Shown one piece after another: positions 36,122 through 48,875 of a stretch of DNA of 64,000 nt. Made by a program: the position numbers and the translations under genes. Under the pieces are notes generated by a model. That model worked only from the letters and a program-made list of their open reading frames with translations, was not told the DNA's origin and searched no databases. Within the stretch, counting starts at the first letter, position 1. The number at the start of each line of letters is the position of its first letter. Origin of the DNA: Dendrophyllia cribrosa (lineage: Eukaryota > Cnidaria > Anthozoa > Scleractinia > Dendrophylliidae). The stretch covers positions 30,427,128 to 30,491,127 of the forward strand of contig JAJLRJ010000007.1 of assembly GCA_024195265.1 (NCBI GenBank), read 5' to 3'.

Positions 36122-37609
36122 TTCTTCACTAAGGGAGAGCTCCCAGCCACAGCTACCAATCTAATCGTGGATCACCCTCGCACTTCCAAGTTCTACCTTC
36201 TCTAAAAATCCACAAGCCAGGCAACCCCGGGAGGCCCATTGTATCCGCTTGTAAACTGCCCCACTGAGCCCTTAGCTACTTATCTCGACAAGATCACTTC
36301 TCCTTTGGTTCATGGTTTACCTAGCTACGTCAAGGACACTAATCATATGCTAGACATTGCACAATCCTTTCGCTATGCCAGCTCAAATTCTAATCGCTTT
36401 GTTTTCACAATGGACATCAAGTCACTGTATACAGTGATACCCAACAACGATGGCCTTTAAGCTTTACAACATTTTTAAAAAAAAGCGGTCGGTGCTAGAA
36501 CCACCTACACAGACCTTAGTACGTCTTGCTGAATTGGTCCTCACACTTAACAGCTTCACCTTAAACGGCGGTTACTACCAACAAACGGGTGGTGTCGCTA
36601 TGGGAAGCAAATTTGGTCCTAACTACGCCTGTCTGTTCATCGGTCACATCGATCAACAAATTTTCTTACAATATCCAGGAACCAAACCTGACCACTACAA
36701 GCGATACATCGACGACATAGTGGGAACAGCTTCCTGTAGAGAAAGAGAACTTGACAACTTTGCCAATTTTGTCAACAACTTCCACCCCAGCCTTAAGTTC
36801 ACTTGGTCCATCTCTGACGACCAACTGCCTTTTCTAGACCTCTTGCTGAAACCAACTGCTCGAGGATTAGCAACGTCCATACACTACAAAGAAACCGACT
36901 CTCACTCGTATCTCACATACTCATCTTCACACCCGGTCCGTTGTAAAGACTCCATTCCATACAGCCAATTTCTCCGCCTTAAACGGATATGCAGTAATGA
37001 GAACGATTTCATCAGCAAAAGCAAGGAAATGGCATCTTTCTTCCTGCACCGCAACTATCCTCCCACAGTCGTAGATCGAACCCTCCAACGCGTCAGCACC
37101 ATCTCCCGAGAAGCAGCAATGCGACCATCTGACGATGCAAGCACCAACAAATAAGTCATCCCGCCGACACTTACTTATAATCCTACCAACAGCTGTGTCA
37201 AGAACATCCTTACAAAAAAAATTGAAATCCTCAAATCTACACCAATTCAGCGGCCATGATCAACACTCCTGGTGGACCGCTGACAATTCGAGAGAAGTTC
37301 ACATGTACGACCAGTAAGCTCGTCTACATCATTACCTGTCGTACATGTACTCTGTGTTACATCGGCGAAACTGGACGTAGGCTCGGCGACAGATTCTGCG
37401 AGCATCTAATATCGGTAAGAAAGAAAGCGGACCTGCCCGTCGCTAAACACTTCTTCCCTCCCGGACACACAACAGATGACATGATGGTGTCCGTGGTTAG
37501 AACAGGTTTCAAAAGTACCACGGAGAGACGCAGCGCGGAGGGTCGACTAATTTTCAAATTCCAAACCCTTCAATCACGCGGCATGAACATTGACTTCAGT
37601 TTTATTTAG
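36122..37609 (+). pseudogene. Penelope-like element copy 3, RT/GIY-YIG half
   Basis: Read rightwards. RT palm with YIDD (about 36703-36714) and complete GIY-YIG endonuclease (VYIITC...CYIGETGRRLGDRFCEHL) down to the terminal FSFI stop at 37609. The shared TAA follows NNDGL. There is a premature TAA at about 37153, and a deletion near 37240 that joins the LTKNFEILKS region to the AYTNSA region. Confidence 0.88.
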
Positions 37610-37694
37610 ACTTCATCCGCGCGCGCTACAATGTTGCGCCATGGCGACATTTGGACCATTTAAACGGCTGACGCGCGTTTTCAGTTAACGGCTA

Positions 37695-37732
37695 TTCACT
37701 GAGGAAGGGACAGAAGTCCCGAAACGTCTGAA
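37695..37732 (+). ncRNA. Hammerhead ribozyme motif of Penelope-like element (copy 3)
   Basis: Identical to 3683-3720: stem I TTCA/TGAA, core CTGAGGA, stem II GGGAC-AGAA-GTCCC, then GAAACGTC. It lies 86 bp after the ORF end. Confidence 0.75.
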
Positions 37733-37739
37733 CTTTCAG

Positions 37740-39411
37740 TTTCAAAAGCGCTTTAATAACATTGAGGGAAATAACTTGTTTATTGCTCATAACGTTTGGT
37801 TCCTTCTGCCATGTAACTGAACACATATTACGTAAAACAAAAGAAACAAAGAACGTTAATGATGCAAATGGTAAACAAGACCAAAAATACAATGCCTCAC
37901 AAACAATAGAAGACAATGAGTGGTTCATTGGTACCGGTACATGCAGAAAGGCACTAACTTTTGAGTCATCATTTTGGCTCATAAGGTGCAATTAGTGAGG
38001 CAGAAACATTACGCAGCCCTTTCGTGAATTTCTCGGGTATCTTCGGTATCAGTCGTTGCACTTCGTATAAACTTATTTCATAAATGAATACTGATGACAC
38101 TGTTCCGCCAAAATAGTAAAATTTCCTTTCGCTTATTTCCACATTATATCGCCAAATGCCACAACATATACAACTTAGTTGGATAAAAAGATTCTATAGA
38201 ACAAAACAAAAGGAATTGTTTGGAGATAAAGTGCAGGATTGCAAGGATAGAGGTGGATTACAGTTTAGTTTGAAATCAACATTGCCTATCTTTTCTTTGA
38301 GAAGCACTGTCAATCGTGGCGTTTATCTCAAACCAAAATGCGTGCGTTATAACCGCTCCGTCTATTTTGAGATTCTTCACTTAGTTGCATTCGCTTACTT
38401 AATGTTTGTGAGATGGAGAAATAAATTGTTTATTAGTCATAACGCTTTAAGTTGTTTGTTGGCTCCTAAGGTTCAATTTTGATGCAAAAACATTACGCAG
38501 CCGCTTCGTAAATATTTCGGTTATCTTCGGTAGCAGTCGTCTCACTTCGTATATACTCATTTCATAAATGAATACTGATGACACCGTTCCGCCAAGATAG
38601 TAAAATGTCGGGTCATGGCTCGTGTACGATGACTGTATTGTGATGTATTGTGTTAGGAAGTGTTAGGTTGTATTGTATTGTATTAAGTTGTATTGTATTA
38701 GGTTTTATGACGTCGGTCAGTTCGTCGTACATGAGCCATGACCCAAAATTTCCCTTGGCTTTTTTCCACGTTATATCGCCAAATGCTACAAAATATACAA
38801 CTTAGTTGGATAAAACGATTATATAGAGCAAAACAAAAGAAATTATTTGGAGATAAAGTGTAGGATTGCAAGGATTGAAGTGGATTACAGTTTAGTTTGA
38901 AATCAACGTTGCCTTTCTTTATTTGAGAAGACAGAGTCAATCGTGGCCTTTGTCTCAAACCAAAATGTATCCGTTATAAGCGCTCCGTCTATTTTGAGCT
39001 TCTTTACTTAGTTGCATTTGCTTAGTTAATGTTTGTGAGATGGAGAAATAAATTGTTTATTAGTCATAACTTTTGAGTCATTTGTTTGCTCCTAAGGTGC
39101 AATTATTGACGCAGAAACATTACGCACCCTCTTCGTGAATATTTCGGGTATCTTCGGTATCAGTCGTCGCACTTCGTATATACTAATTTCATAAATGAAT
39201 ACTGATGACACTGTTCCACCAAAATAGTAAAATTTCCCTTCGCCTATTTTCACGTTATGTCGCCAAATGCCACAAAATATACAACAAAGATGGATTAAAA
39301 GAATCTATACAGCAAAACAAAAGGAACTGTTTGAAGATAAAGTGCAGGATTGCAAGGATTAAAGTGGATTACAGTTTAGTTTGAAATCAACGTTGCCTTT
39401 CTTTGTTCTCA
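37740..39411 (+). repeat. sat483-derived sequence following Penelope copy 3
   Basis: Collinear with 3755-5254, including the same MITE insertion, so the whole block Penelope plus satellite was duplicated. Here the Polinton target site (about 38768 and 39255) is uninterrupted. No gene. Confidence 0.88.
38607..38744. mobile_element. Short hairpin MITE-like insertion, second copy
   Basis: Same inverted ends (GGGTCATGGCTCGTGTACGA) and TATTGTATTG core, at the same satellite position as 4594-4736. It was duplicated with its flanks rather than inserted independently. Confidence 0.65.
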
Positions 39412-40072
39412 GGTATATTTAAAAGGCCTGGGTCAGTTACGGTACATTTAAAAACTAAGGGGGGTGGTCTATCTCATAAAGTATGGAACATATTGATATG
39501 AAACTTGGCCAAAGGCTTAGACTTGATACACACATTAATTTTGATAAGTAGTTGTCACGAAAACAGTCACACAACTGATTAAGGTATCAAATTTCTATGT
39601 TTTTCTTTAGGCTAAGTGCAGTAGAACTTAAACCACTCTGATTGACAAAATATCGTTTGGATATTTTTAAGTGCGCAAAGTCATACACGAAACAAACTGG
39701 AAGGCGTGACCAGGTCACGGGACGATTGAAATGTCACGATTTTGTTTTCACGGAATAACCAGAAAACAGTCATGCCGCGTAGGAGGACCACGTTTGTAGT
39801 TACATTTAGAAAGTACCTTACAAGGGTAGAAACAATGCCACTTAAAACTCGCAGGAAACACAATTATTCCTTGTCGGTAAGAGCACTGAAGGAACAAACC
39901 GGAAGTAAAACCTCAATTGGTCACGTGATAGGTTGCCATGGAAACATCAACGTCAAAAAGGACTGTCCCAACAAGTCAAATGCCGTTGCCAAGTCTCATA
40001 CTTATGACACGTTTCCTTTTGAAGATAGACCACCCACCTTACTCTTTTGATGAAATAGGGGAAGAGCCAGTT
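39412..40072 (+). mobile_element. R675 repeat, full-length copy b
   Basis: Starts with CAGGTATATTTAAAAGGCCTGG and ends at the GATGAAATAGGGGAAGAGCCAG word, inverted relative to copy a. The 102-codon frame is open at 39742-40050. Confidence 0.65.
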
Positions 40073-41566
40073 GTCAATCGTAGCGTTTATATCAAACCAA
40101 AATGCGTGCGTTGTAACCGCTCCGTCTATCTTAAGCATCTTCACTTAGTTGCATTTGCTTAGTTATAGTTTGTGAGATTGAGAAATAAATTGTTCGTTGG
40201 TCATAACTTTTGAGTCATTTGTTAGCTCCTAAGGTGCAATTATTGATGCAGAAACAGTACGAAGCCTTTTCGTGAATATCTCGGGTATCTTCGGTATCAG
40301 TCGCCGCACTTCGTATATACTCATTTCATAAATGAATACTGATGACACTGTTCCGCCAAAATAGTAAAATTTCCCTTGGCTTATTTCCACGTTATATCGC
40401 CAAATGCCAGAAAATATACAACTTAGTTGGATAAAAAGATTCTATAGAGCAAAAGAAAACTAATTGTTTGGAGATAAAGTGCAGGATTGCAAGGATTGAA
40501 GTGGATTACAGTTTAATTTGAAATCAACGTTGCATTTCTCTGTTTGAGAAGCAGTGTCAATCGTGGCGTTAATCTCAAACCAAAATGCGTGGGTTATAAT
40601 CGCTCCGTCTACTTTGAGCTTCTTCACTTAATTGCATTTGCTTAGTTAATGTTTGTGAGATTGAGAAATAAATTGTTCATTGGTCATAACTTTTGAGTCA
40701 TTTGTTGGCTCCTAAGGTGCAATTATTGATGCAGAAACATTACGGAGCCTGTTCGTGGATATTTCGGGTATCTTCGGTATCAGTCGTCGTACTTCGTGTA
40801 TACTCATTTCATAAATGAATACTGATGACACTGTTCCGCCTAAGTAGTAAAATTTCCCTTCGCTTATTTCCACGTTATATCGCCAAATGCCACAAAATAT
40901 ACAACGTAGTTAGATCTAAAGATTCTATAGCTCAAACCAAAAGGAAGTGTTTGGAGATAAAGTGCAGGATTGCAAGGATTGAAGTGGATTACAAAGTAGT
41001 TTAAAATCAACGTTGCCTTTCTTTGTTTGAGAAGCACTGTCAATCGTGGCGTTTATCTAAAAAAAAAATGTGTGCGTTATAACCGCTCCGTAAATTTTGA
41101 GCTTCTTCACTTAATTGCATTTGCTTAGTTAATGTTTGTGAGATGGAGAAATAAGTTGTTTATTGGTCATAACTTATGAGTCATTTGTTGGCTCCTAAGA
41201 TGCAGATTATCGATGCAGAAACATAACGCAGCGTCCTCGTGAATAATTCGGGTATCTTCGGTGTCAGTCGTCGTACTTTGTGTATACTCATTTCATAAAT
41301 GAATACTGATGACACTGTTCCGACTAAATAGTAAAATTTCCCTTCGCTTCTTTTCACGTTATATCGCCAAATGCCACACAATATGCAACTTAGTTGTATA
41401 AAATGATTCTGTAGAGCAAAACAAAAGGAATTGTTTGGAGATAAAGTGCAGGATTGCAAGGATTGAAGTGGATTACAGTTTAGTTTGAAATCAACGTTGC
41501 TTTTGTTACTTTGACAAGCAGTGTCAGTCCTGGCGTTTATCTTAAACCAAAATGCGTGCGATTTCT
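40073..41566 (+). repeat. sat483 array
   Basis: About three monomers, the mirror of 25096-26581. No gene. Confidence 0.9.
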
Positions 41567-41744
41567 ATGAAAAGTGTACAAAACGCACGTTTGGGGCCGT
41601 GCGGTACAAGTTTTGGTAAAATCTCACTTTTCCGCACACCAGATTTCAAAATCGTCGTACTGGCCTCAAATCATCGCCAAATCGGGAAAACAGTGCGATT
41701 CCTATGAAAAGTGCACAAAACGCACGTTTGGGGCCGTTAAAAAT
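41567..41744 (+). repeat. sat137 fragment
   Basis: Same fusion to sat483 as at 23985. About 1.3 monomers. Confidence 0.85.
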
Positions 41745-42608
41745 TGTGTACTTCGTGACCATTTTCTGGCAAAAATTATTTTAATGGCCAATCTACATTT
41801 TCGAGAAGTTATTTTTCATGAACATAAACGGATTCAGTCACCAAAATTAAGTGCTTTCTTTAATGATTGTATCTTGGCCTAATTTAACCACAGGTAGCCC
41901 AAGCTATATGTGTCACAGTAACCATTACAAGCGAAATTATAAGAATTTGTATGAGAAAAAACGGTCCATTCAAGGAGCTAAAAAATACGAACAAGATTTC
42001 AATAAAAATTGCCTACCTTACTTCGCTTATGTGTTTCCTTGTCTCCTGTGTGGTTTTTGGAGCGATTTAGAACGTTTCCAGTGAGTTTTAGTTCCATTGC
42101 TTTCTTTCTGCGCATCCAAGCAGATTATACAGATTATACAGATTCATTTCTGGATCCCAATAATTCATTAAGTTTAATTCGAGACATTTCCCCTACGGCA
42201 CTTTTAATGTAGTAAAAGTAAACTGATTGCAGCCGGAAACGTCTACATGTAAAAATAAAAGTCTAATATGAATGTAGGTACTAACAGACGAAGAAATGTC
42301 GAGAAGACAAGTCTTATATATCGAAAAACATTCAAATGACAGAGCGCGTGTCGCAATAAGCCATAAAGGTGAAACGTTATTTTATTCATAACTAGTTTAT
42401 AATCTGACTAATAAATAGCTATCCTTGTCTGTTGTTTGATATGATATGCAAGAGCGTCTCGATCGGGCCAGGATATTTTCGACACTGAGATAAAGCACTT
42501 AATTTTGGTGACTGAATCCGTTTATGTTCATCAAGAATAACTTGTCGTAAATGTAGAGTGGCCATTAAAATAATTTTTGCCAGAAAATGGTCACGAAGTA
42601 CACAATTT
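41745..42608 (-). repeat. Spacer repeat S, inverted, with long inverted ends
   Basis: The first about 130 bp (AAAAATTGTGTACTTCG... to AAATTAAGTGC) are the inverse of the last about 130 bp, so this copy shows long terminal inverted repeats. The interior is the reverse of 24300-24880. No gene recognised. Confidence 0.7.
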
Positions 42609-42798
42609 TTAACGGCCCCAAACGTGCGTTTTGTGCACTTTTCATAGCAATCGCACTGTTTTCCCGATTTAGCGATGATTTGAGGCCAGTACGACGATTT
42701 TGAGATCTGGTGTGCGGAAAAGTGAGATTTTACCAAAACTTGTACCGCACGGCCCCAAACGTGCGTTTTGTACACTTTTCATAGAAATCGCACGCATT
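42609..42798 (-). repeat. sat137 fragment, inverted
   Basis: Mirror of 41567-41744 across the spacer. Confidence 0.85.
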
Positions 42799-43804
42799 TT
42801 GGTTTAAGATAAACGCCAGGACTGACAATGCTTGTCAAAGTAACAAAAGCAACGTTGATTTCAAACTAAACTGTAATCCACTTCAATCCTTGCAATCCTG
42901 CACTTTATCTCCAAACAATTCCTTTTGTTTTGCTCTATAGAATCATTTTATACAACTAAGTTGTATATTTTGTGGCATTTGGCGATATAACGTGGAAATA
43001 AGCGAAGGGAAATTTTACTATTTAGGCGGAACAGTGTCATCAGTATTCATTTATGAAATGAGTATACACGAAGTACGACGACTGATACCGAAGATACCCG
43101 AATTATTCACGAGGACGCTGCGTTATGTTTCTGCATCGATAATCTGCATCTTAGGAGCGAACAAATGACTCATAAGTTATGACCAATAAACAACTTATTT
43201 CTCCATCTCACAAACATTAACTAAGCAAATGCAACTAAGAGAAGAAGCTCAAAATTTACGGAGCGGTTATAAAGCACACATTTTTTTTTTAGATAAACGC
43301 CACGATTGACAGTGCTTCTCAAACAAAGAAAGGCAACGTTGATTTTAAACTACTTTGTAATCCACTTCAATCCTTGCAATCCTGCACTTTATCTCCAAAC
43401 ACTTCCTTTTGGTTTGAGCTATAGAATCTTTAGGTCTAACTAAGTTGTATATTTTGTGGCATTTGGCGATATAACGTGGAAATAAGCGAAGGGAAATTTT
43501 ACTATTTAGGCGGAACAGTGTCATCAGTATTCATTTATGAAATGAGTATCCATGAAGTACGACGACTGATACCGAAGATACCCGAAATATCCACCAACAG
43601 GCTCCGTAATGTTTCTGCATCAATAATTGCACCTTAGGAGTCAACAAATGACTCAAAAGTTATGACTAATAAACAACTTATTTCTCCATCTCACAAACTA
43701 TAACTAAGCAAATGCAACTAAGTGAAGATGCTTAAGATAGACGGAGCGGTTACAACGCACGCATTTTGGTTTGAGATAAACGCGACGATTGACACTGTTT
43801 CTCA
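42799..43804 (-). repeat. sat483 array, inverted (about two monomers)
   Basis: One monomer shorter than the corresponding arm at 25096-26581. No gene. Confidence 0.88.
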
Positions 43805-44151
43805 AACTCAAGAATATTAAGGACTGACTCTTCCCCTATTTCATCAAAAGAGTAAGGTGGGTGCTCTATCTTCAAAAGGAAACGTGTCATAAGTATGAGA
43901 CTTGGCGACGGCATTTGACTTGTTAGGACAGTCCTTTTTGACGTTGATGTTGCCATGGCAACCCATCACGTGACCAATTGAGGTTTTACTTCCGGTTTGT
44001 TTCTTCAGTGCTCTTGCCGACAAGGAAAAATTGTGTCTCCTGCGAGTTTTAAGTGGCATTATTTCTACCCTTGTAAGGTACTTTCTAAAGGTAACTAGAA
44101 ACGTGGTCCTCCTACGCGGTATGACTGTTTTCTGGTTATTCCGTGACAACA
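43805..44151 (-). mobile_element. R675 repeat, truncated copy c fused to Penelope
   Basis: Only the part up to CGGTATGACTGTTTTCTGG remains, then TTCCGTGACAACAAGATGGTCG passes directly into Penelope sequence. The identical junction occurs at 62050. The 102-codon frame (43844-44152) still reads through. Confidence 0.68.
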
Positions 44152-45139
44152 AGATGGTCGCATTGCTGCTTCTCGGGAGATGGTCTTGACGCGTTGGAGG
44201 GTTCGATCTACGACTGTTGGGGGATGGTTGCGGTGCAGGAAGAAAGATGCCATTTCCTTGCTTTTGCTGATGAAATCGTTCTCATCACTGTATATCCGTT
44301 TAAGGCGGAGAAATTGGCTGTATGGAATGGAGTCTTTACAACGGACCGGGTGTGAAGATGAGTATGTGAGATACGAGTGAGAGTCGGTTTCTTTGTAGTG
44401 TATGGACGTTGCTAATCCTTGAACAGTTGCTTTCAGGAAGAGGTCTAGAAAAAGCAGTTGGTCGTCAGAGATGGACCAAGTGAACTTAAGGCTCGGGTGG
44501 AAGTTGTTGACAAAATTGGCAAAGTTGTCAAGTTCTCTTTCTCTACAGGAAGCTGTTCCCACTATTTCGTCGATGTATCGCTTGTAGAGGTCAGGTTTGG
44601 TTCCTGGATATTGTAAGAAAATTTTTTCCTCGATGTGACCGACGAACAGACAGGCGTAGTTAGGACCAAATTTGCTTCCCATAGCGACACCACCCGTTTG
44701 TTGGTAGTAACCGCCGTTGAAGGTGAAGCTGTTAAGTGTGAGGTCAGTGTAGGTGGTTCTAGCACCGACCGCTTGTTTAAAAAATGTTGTAAAGCTTAAA
44801 GGCCATCGTTGTTGGGTATCACTGTATACAGTGACTTGATGTCCATTGTGAAAACAAAGCGATTAGAATTTGAGCTGGCATAGCGAAAGGATTGTGCAAT
44901 GTCTAGCATATGATTAGTGTCCTTGACGTAGCTACGTAAACCATGAACCAAAGGAGAAGTGATCTTGTCGAGATAAGTAGCTAAGAGCTCAGTGGGGCAG
45001 TTTACAAGCGGATACAATGGGCCTCCCGGGGTTCCCTGGCTTGTGGATTTTTGGGAGAAGGTAGAACTTGGAAGTGCGAGGGTGATCCACGATTAGATTG
45101 GTAGCTGTGGCTGGGAGCTCTCCCTTAGTGAAGAATAAT
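44152..45139 (-). pseudogene. Penelope-like element copy 4, RT part
   Basis: Read leftwards. It contains RT palm words, with the catalytic box as YIDE rather than YIDD (KRYIDEIVG), as in copy 6. The shared TAA follows NNDGL, and about 20 codons around the VRLAELVLTLNS region are missing (near 44745). The endonuclease part is absent, cut after ISREAAMRPS by R675. Confidence 0.87.
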
Positions 45140-46557
45140 TTGTTAGTGATTGCGTTCTGGACAACCGATATGACTCTGTTGTAAACGTTTCCGACGACCT
45201 ACGGCAACAGTGTTTATGGCTAGCAGACAAAACGTTTGCGAAGACGCGTTACTCATTACATGTTGGTTTCATTAGCAGTTGCCTCCGACGAAGATTGATC
45301 CCGAATGGATTTCTTTTAAACTTCCACGCGTCGGACCTCTACAGACAAAATAAATCTACCAACTACAAAAGACAAGTGTCTCATATTCGTAACGTTGCTT
45401 CTCGTAGGCTCATGGTAACATCCGTTAGGACCATGCAGCAACGGTGTCAGACTCTCACGACGGAGATTAGAAACATTCGCAATGACTTAAAAACTGTTTG
45501 CGACAATGACACTTACCGCCAAATTAGTAAGACTGTACACGAACTTAACTCTGAATTATTCAAGTTTCTTTCCACTACTAAAGAAAACAAACTTTGCATA
45601 TTAGCAAACTCGACAATGCCCGTCAGTAACATCTCTGACGGCCATAAGAACAAAATCGTGGTTACGATTCCGGGAAACCTCCATCTTGACGAGAGTGAGA
45701 GATCCATTCTCAGCAAGGGTCTCTCTTTCGTGCCAACGCGACCTTATAGTGATGAATTTACAACAAAAACAGATTGCGAGAGATTTTATCGCCGTCTTCG
45801 CTTGAAAACTCATTTTAGTCAAGAAGGTGCCACCAGTGTCGATCAGACCCAACAATCTGACCAGACTGACGACATTTTCAAAACTCTAAAACCTACATCT
45901 TCAACATGGACCCCACTACCGGGAAAATGTGCTGCTTTGGACTACTATATCACTAAATGTCGCAAAGAATTCAATAAGGTCAATTTAAAACCGACATCTT
46001 CAACATGGACCCCACCCCCGGGAAAATGTGCTGCTTTGGACTACTATATCACTAAATGTCGCAAAGAAGTCAATAAGGTCAATTTCAAGCAACGCAACAC
46101 AGCAATGAACTTATCACGTGATGAACTGACCGACCTCGTCTCGTTAAAACAACGAACCGAGATCGTCATTAAATCAGCCGACAAAGCTGGTGCTGTTGTG
46201 GTTTGGGAGCGTTCTCTTTATATTAAAGGCTGAACGTCAACTCTCTGACAACAACTTGTATCAACGGGTGGATCATGATCTTACAATGGAACATCACAAC
46301 AAGGTCATTTCGGTTGTCCAGAACACAATCACTAAGGAAGAGCTCCCAGCCACAGCTATCAATCTAATCGCGGATCACCCTCGCACTTCTAAGTTCTACC
46401 TTCTCCCAAAAATCCACAAGCCAGGGAACCCGGGAGGCCCATTGTATCCGCTTGTAACTGCCCCACTGAGCTCTTAGCTACTTATCTCGACAAGGTCACC
46501 TCTCCTTTGGTTCATGGTTTACCTAGCTACGTTAATGACACTAATCAGATTTGGCGA
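45140..46557 (+). pseudogene. Penelope-like element copy 4, N-terminal half
   Basis: Open from before 45295 to 46233, then a 2-nt deletion near 46229 shifts frame. It continues in another frame to PGNPGGP, and a further 1-nt loss occurs there. It carries the 32-codon duplication and ends at NDTNQ/sat137. Confidence 0.86.
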
Positions 46558-47577
46558 TGATTTGAACTCAGTACGACGATTTTGAGATCTGGAGTGCGGA
46601 AAAGTGAGATTTTGCTAAAACTTGCTCCGCACGGCCCCAAACGTGCGTTTCGTTCACTTTTCATAGAAATCGGACTGTTTTTGAAATTTGGCGATGATTT
46701 GAGGCCAGTACGACGATTTTGAGATCTGGGGTGCGGAAAAGTGAGATTTTGACAAAACTTGCTCCGTACGGCGCGAAACGTGCGTTATGTGCACTTTTCA
46801 TAGAAATCGCACTGTTTTTGAGATTTGGCGATGATTTGAGGCCAGTACGACGATTTTGAGATCTGGGGTGCGGAAAAGTGAGATTTTGCCAAAACTTTCT
46901 CCCCACGGCGCCAAACGCGCGTTTTGTGCACTTTTCATAGAAAACGCACTGTTTTTCAGATTTGGCGATGATTTGAGGCCAGTACGACGATTTTGAGATC
47001 TGGGGTGCGGAAAAGTGAGATTTTGCTAAAACTTTCCCCGCACGGCCCCAAACGTGCGTTTTGTGCACATTTCATAGAAAGCGCACTGTTTTTCAGATTT
47101 GGCGATGATTTGAGGCCAGTACGACGATTTCGAGATCTGGGGTGCGGAAAAGTGAGATTTTGCCAAAACTTGCTCCGCACGGCGCCAAACGTGTGTTTTG
47201 TGCACTTTTCATAGAAATCGCACTGTTTTTTAAATTTGGCGATGATTTGAGGCCAGTACGACGATTTTAAGATCTGGTTTGCGGAAAGGTGAGATTTTAC
47301 CAAAACTTTCTCCGCACGGCACCAAACGTGCGAGTTGTGCACTTTTCATAGATATCGCACTGCTTTTGAGATTTGCCGATAATGTGAGGCCAGTACGACG
47401 ATTTTGAGATCTGGCGTGCGGAAAAGTGAGATTTTGCCAAAACTTGCTCCGCACGGCCCGAAACGTGCGTTTTGTGCAGTTTTCATAGATATCGCACTGT
47501 TTTTCAGATTTGGCGATGATTTGAGGCCAGTACGACTATTTTGAGATCTGATGTGCGGAAAAGTGAGATTTTGCCAA
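46558..47577 (-). repeat. sat137 array, inverted (about 7.5 monomers)
   Basis: Regular 137-bp monomers in reverse orientation. The right end is fused to Penelope copy 5 inside its KQRNTA segment, an unusual junction, since the other copies join at NDTNQ. Confidence 0.92.
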
Positions 47578-48472
47578 ACTGTGTTGCGTTGCTTGAAATT
47601 GACCTTATTGACTTTTTTGCGACATTTAGTGATATAGTAGTCCAACGCAGCACATTTTCCCGGGGGTGGGGTCCATGTTGAAGATGTCGGTTTTAAATTG
47701 ACCTTATTGACTTCTTTGCGACATTTAGTGATATAGTAGTCCAAAGCAGCACATTTTCCCGGTAGTGGGGTCCATGTTGAAGATGTAGGTTTTAGAGTTT
47801 TGAAAATGTCGTCAGTCTGGTCAGATTGTTGGGTCTGATCGACACTGGTGGCATCTTCTTGACTAAAGTGAGTTTTCAAGCGAAGACGGGGATAAAATCT
47901 CTCGCAATCTGTTTTTGTTGTAAATTCATCACTATAAGGTCGCGCTGGCACGAAAGAGAGACCCTTGCTGAGAATGGATCTCTCACTCTCGTCAAGATGG
48001 AGGATTTTCGGAATCGTAACCACGATTTTGTTCTTATGGCCGTCAGAGATCTTACTGACGGGCATTGTCGAGTTTGCAAAGTTTGTTTTCTTTAGTAGTG
48101 GAAAGAAACTTGAATAATTCAGAGTTAAGTTCGTGTACAGTCTTACTAATTTGGCGGTAAGTGTCATTGTCGCAAACAGTTTTTAAGTCATTGCGAATGT
48201 TTCTAATCTCCGTCGTGAGAGTCTGACACCGTTGCTGCATGGTCCTAACGGATGTTACCATGAGCCTACGAGAAGCAACGTTAAGAATATGAGACACTTG
48301 CCTTTTGTAGTTGGTAGATTTATTTTGTTTGTAGAGGTCCGACGCGTGGAAGTTTAAAAGAAATCTATTCGGGATCAATCTTCGTCGGAGGCAACTGCTA
48401 ATGAAACCAACATGTAATGAGTAACGCGTCTTCGCAAACGTTTTGTCTGCCAGCCATAAACACTGTTGCCGT
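47578..48472 (-). pseudogene. Penelope-like element copy 5, N-terminal fragment
   Basis: Read leftwards from the RTE insertion. There is an 8-nt deletion near 48075 (frameshift). It lacks everything after the second 32-codon repeat, because sat137 begins there and the open frame runs on into satellite. Confidence 0.84.
48464..48472. other. Left 9-bp target duplication (TGTTGCCGT) of RTE-like insertion
   Basis: Repeated at 50454-50462. The uninterrupted Penelope sequence (for example near 1911) has one copy. Confidence 0.85.
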
Positions 48473-48479
48473 TAGTTAG

Positions 48480-48875
48480 TTAGTCCTCTTCATCCCGTGC
48501 GGGACATAAGGCGTCAATGATCTGTTTCCATCTGGACCGGTCCTTTGCTGCATGCTGTGCCTCGCCCCATGACAAGCCCATCTCGCTCAGCTCGGCCATC
48601 ACAGTACGTCTCCAAGTTGTCTTGGGTCGCCCTCGCCTCCTTTTTCCAGGTGGTGTCCATCTAAGGGCGATCTTGGGGATACGATCTAGGTCCATTCTGA
48701 GGACATGCCCGAGCCATCGGATCCGGCGGCGCTTGATCTCAAGTATCACACTCTGGCTCTTTGTCTTCTTATAGAGTTCTTTGTTTGAGATCTTGTTGGG
48801 CCAGAAGATGCGACATATTCTCCTGAGGCATCCGTTGTGGAAGGCGTTGATCTTGTTCATGTCACTCTTTATCAC
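48480..48875 (-). pseudogene. Non-LTR retrotransposon, C-terminal frame
   Basis: Continues the RT protein after the frameshift: CLRRICRIFWPNKISN, RIRWLGHVLRMD, GKRRRGRPKTTWRR and a final DRSRWKQIIDALCP before the stop. These words are the usual C-terminus of this retrotransposon group. Confidence 0.85.
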
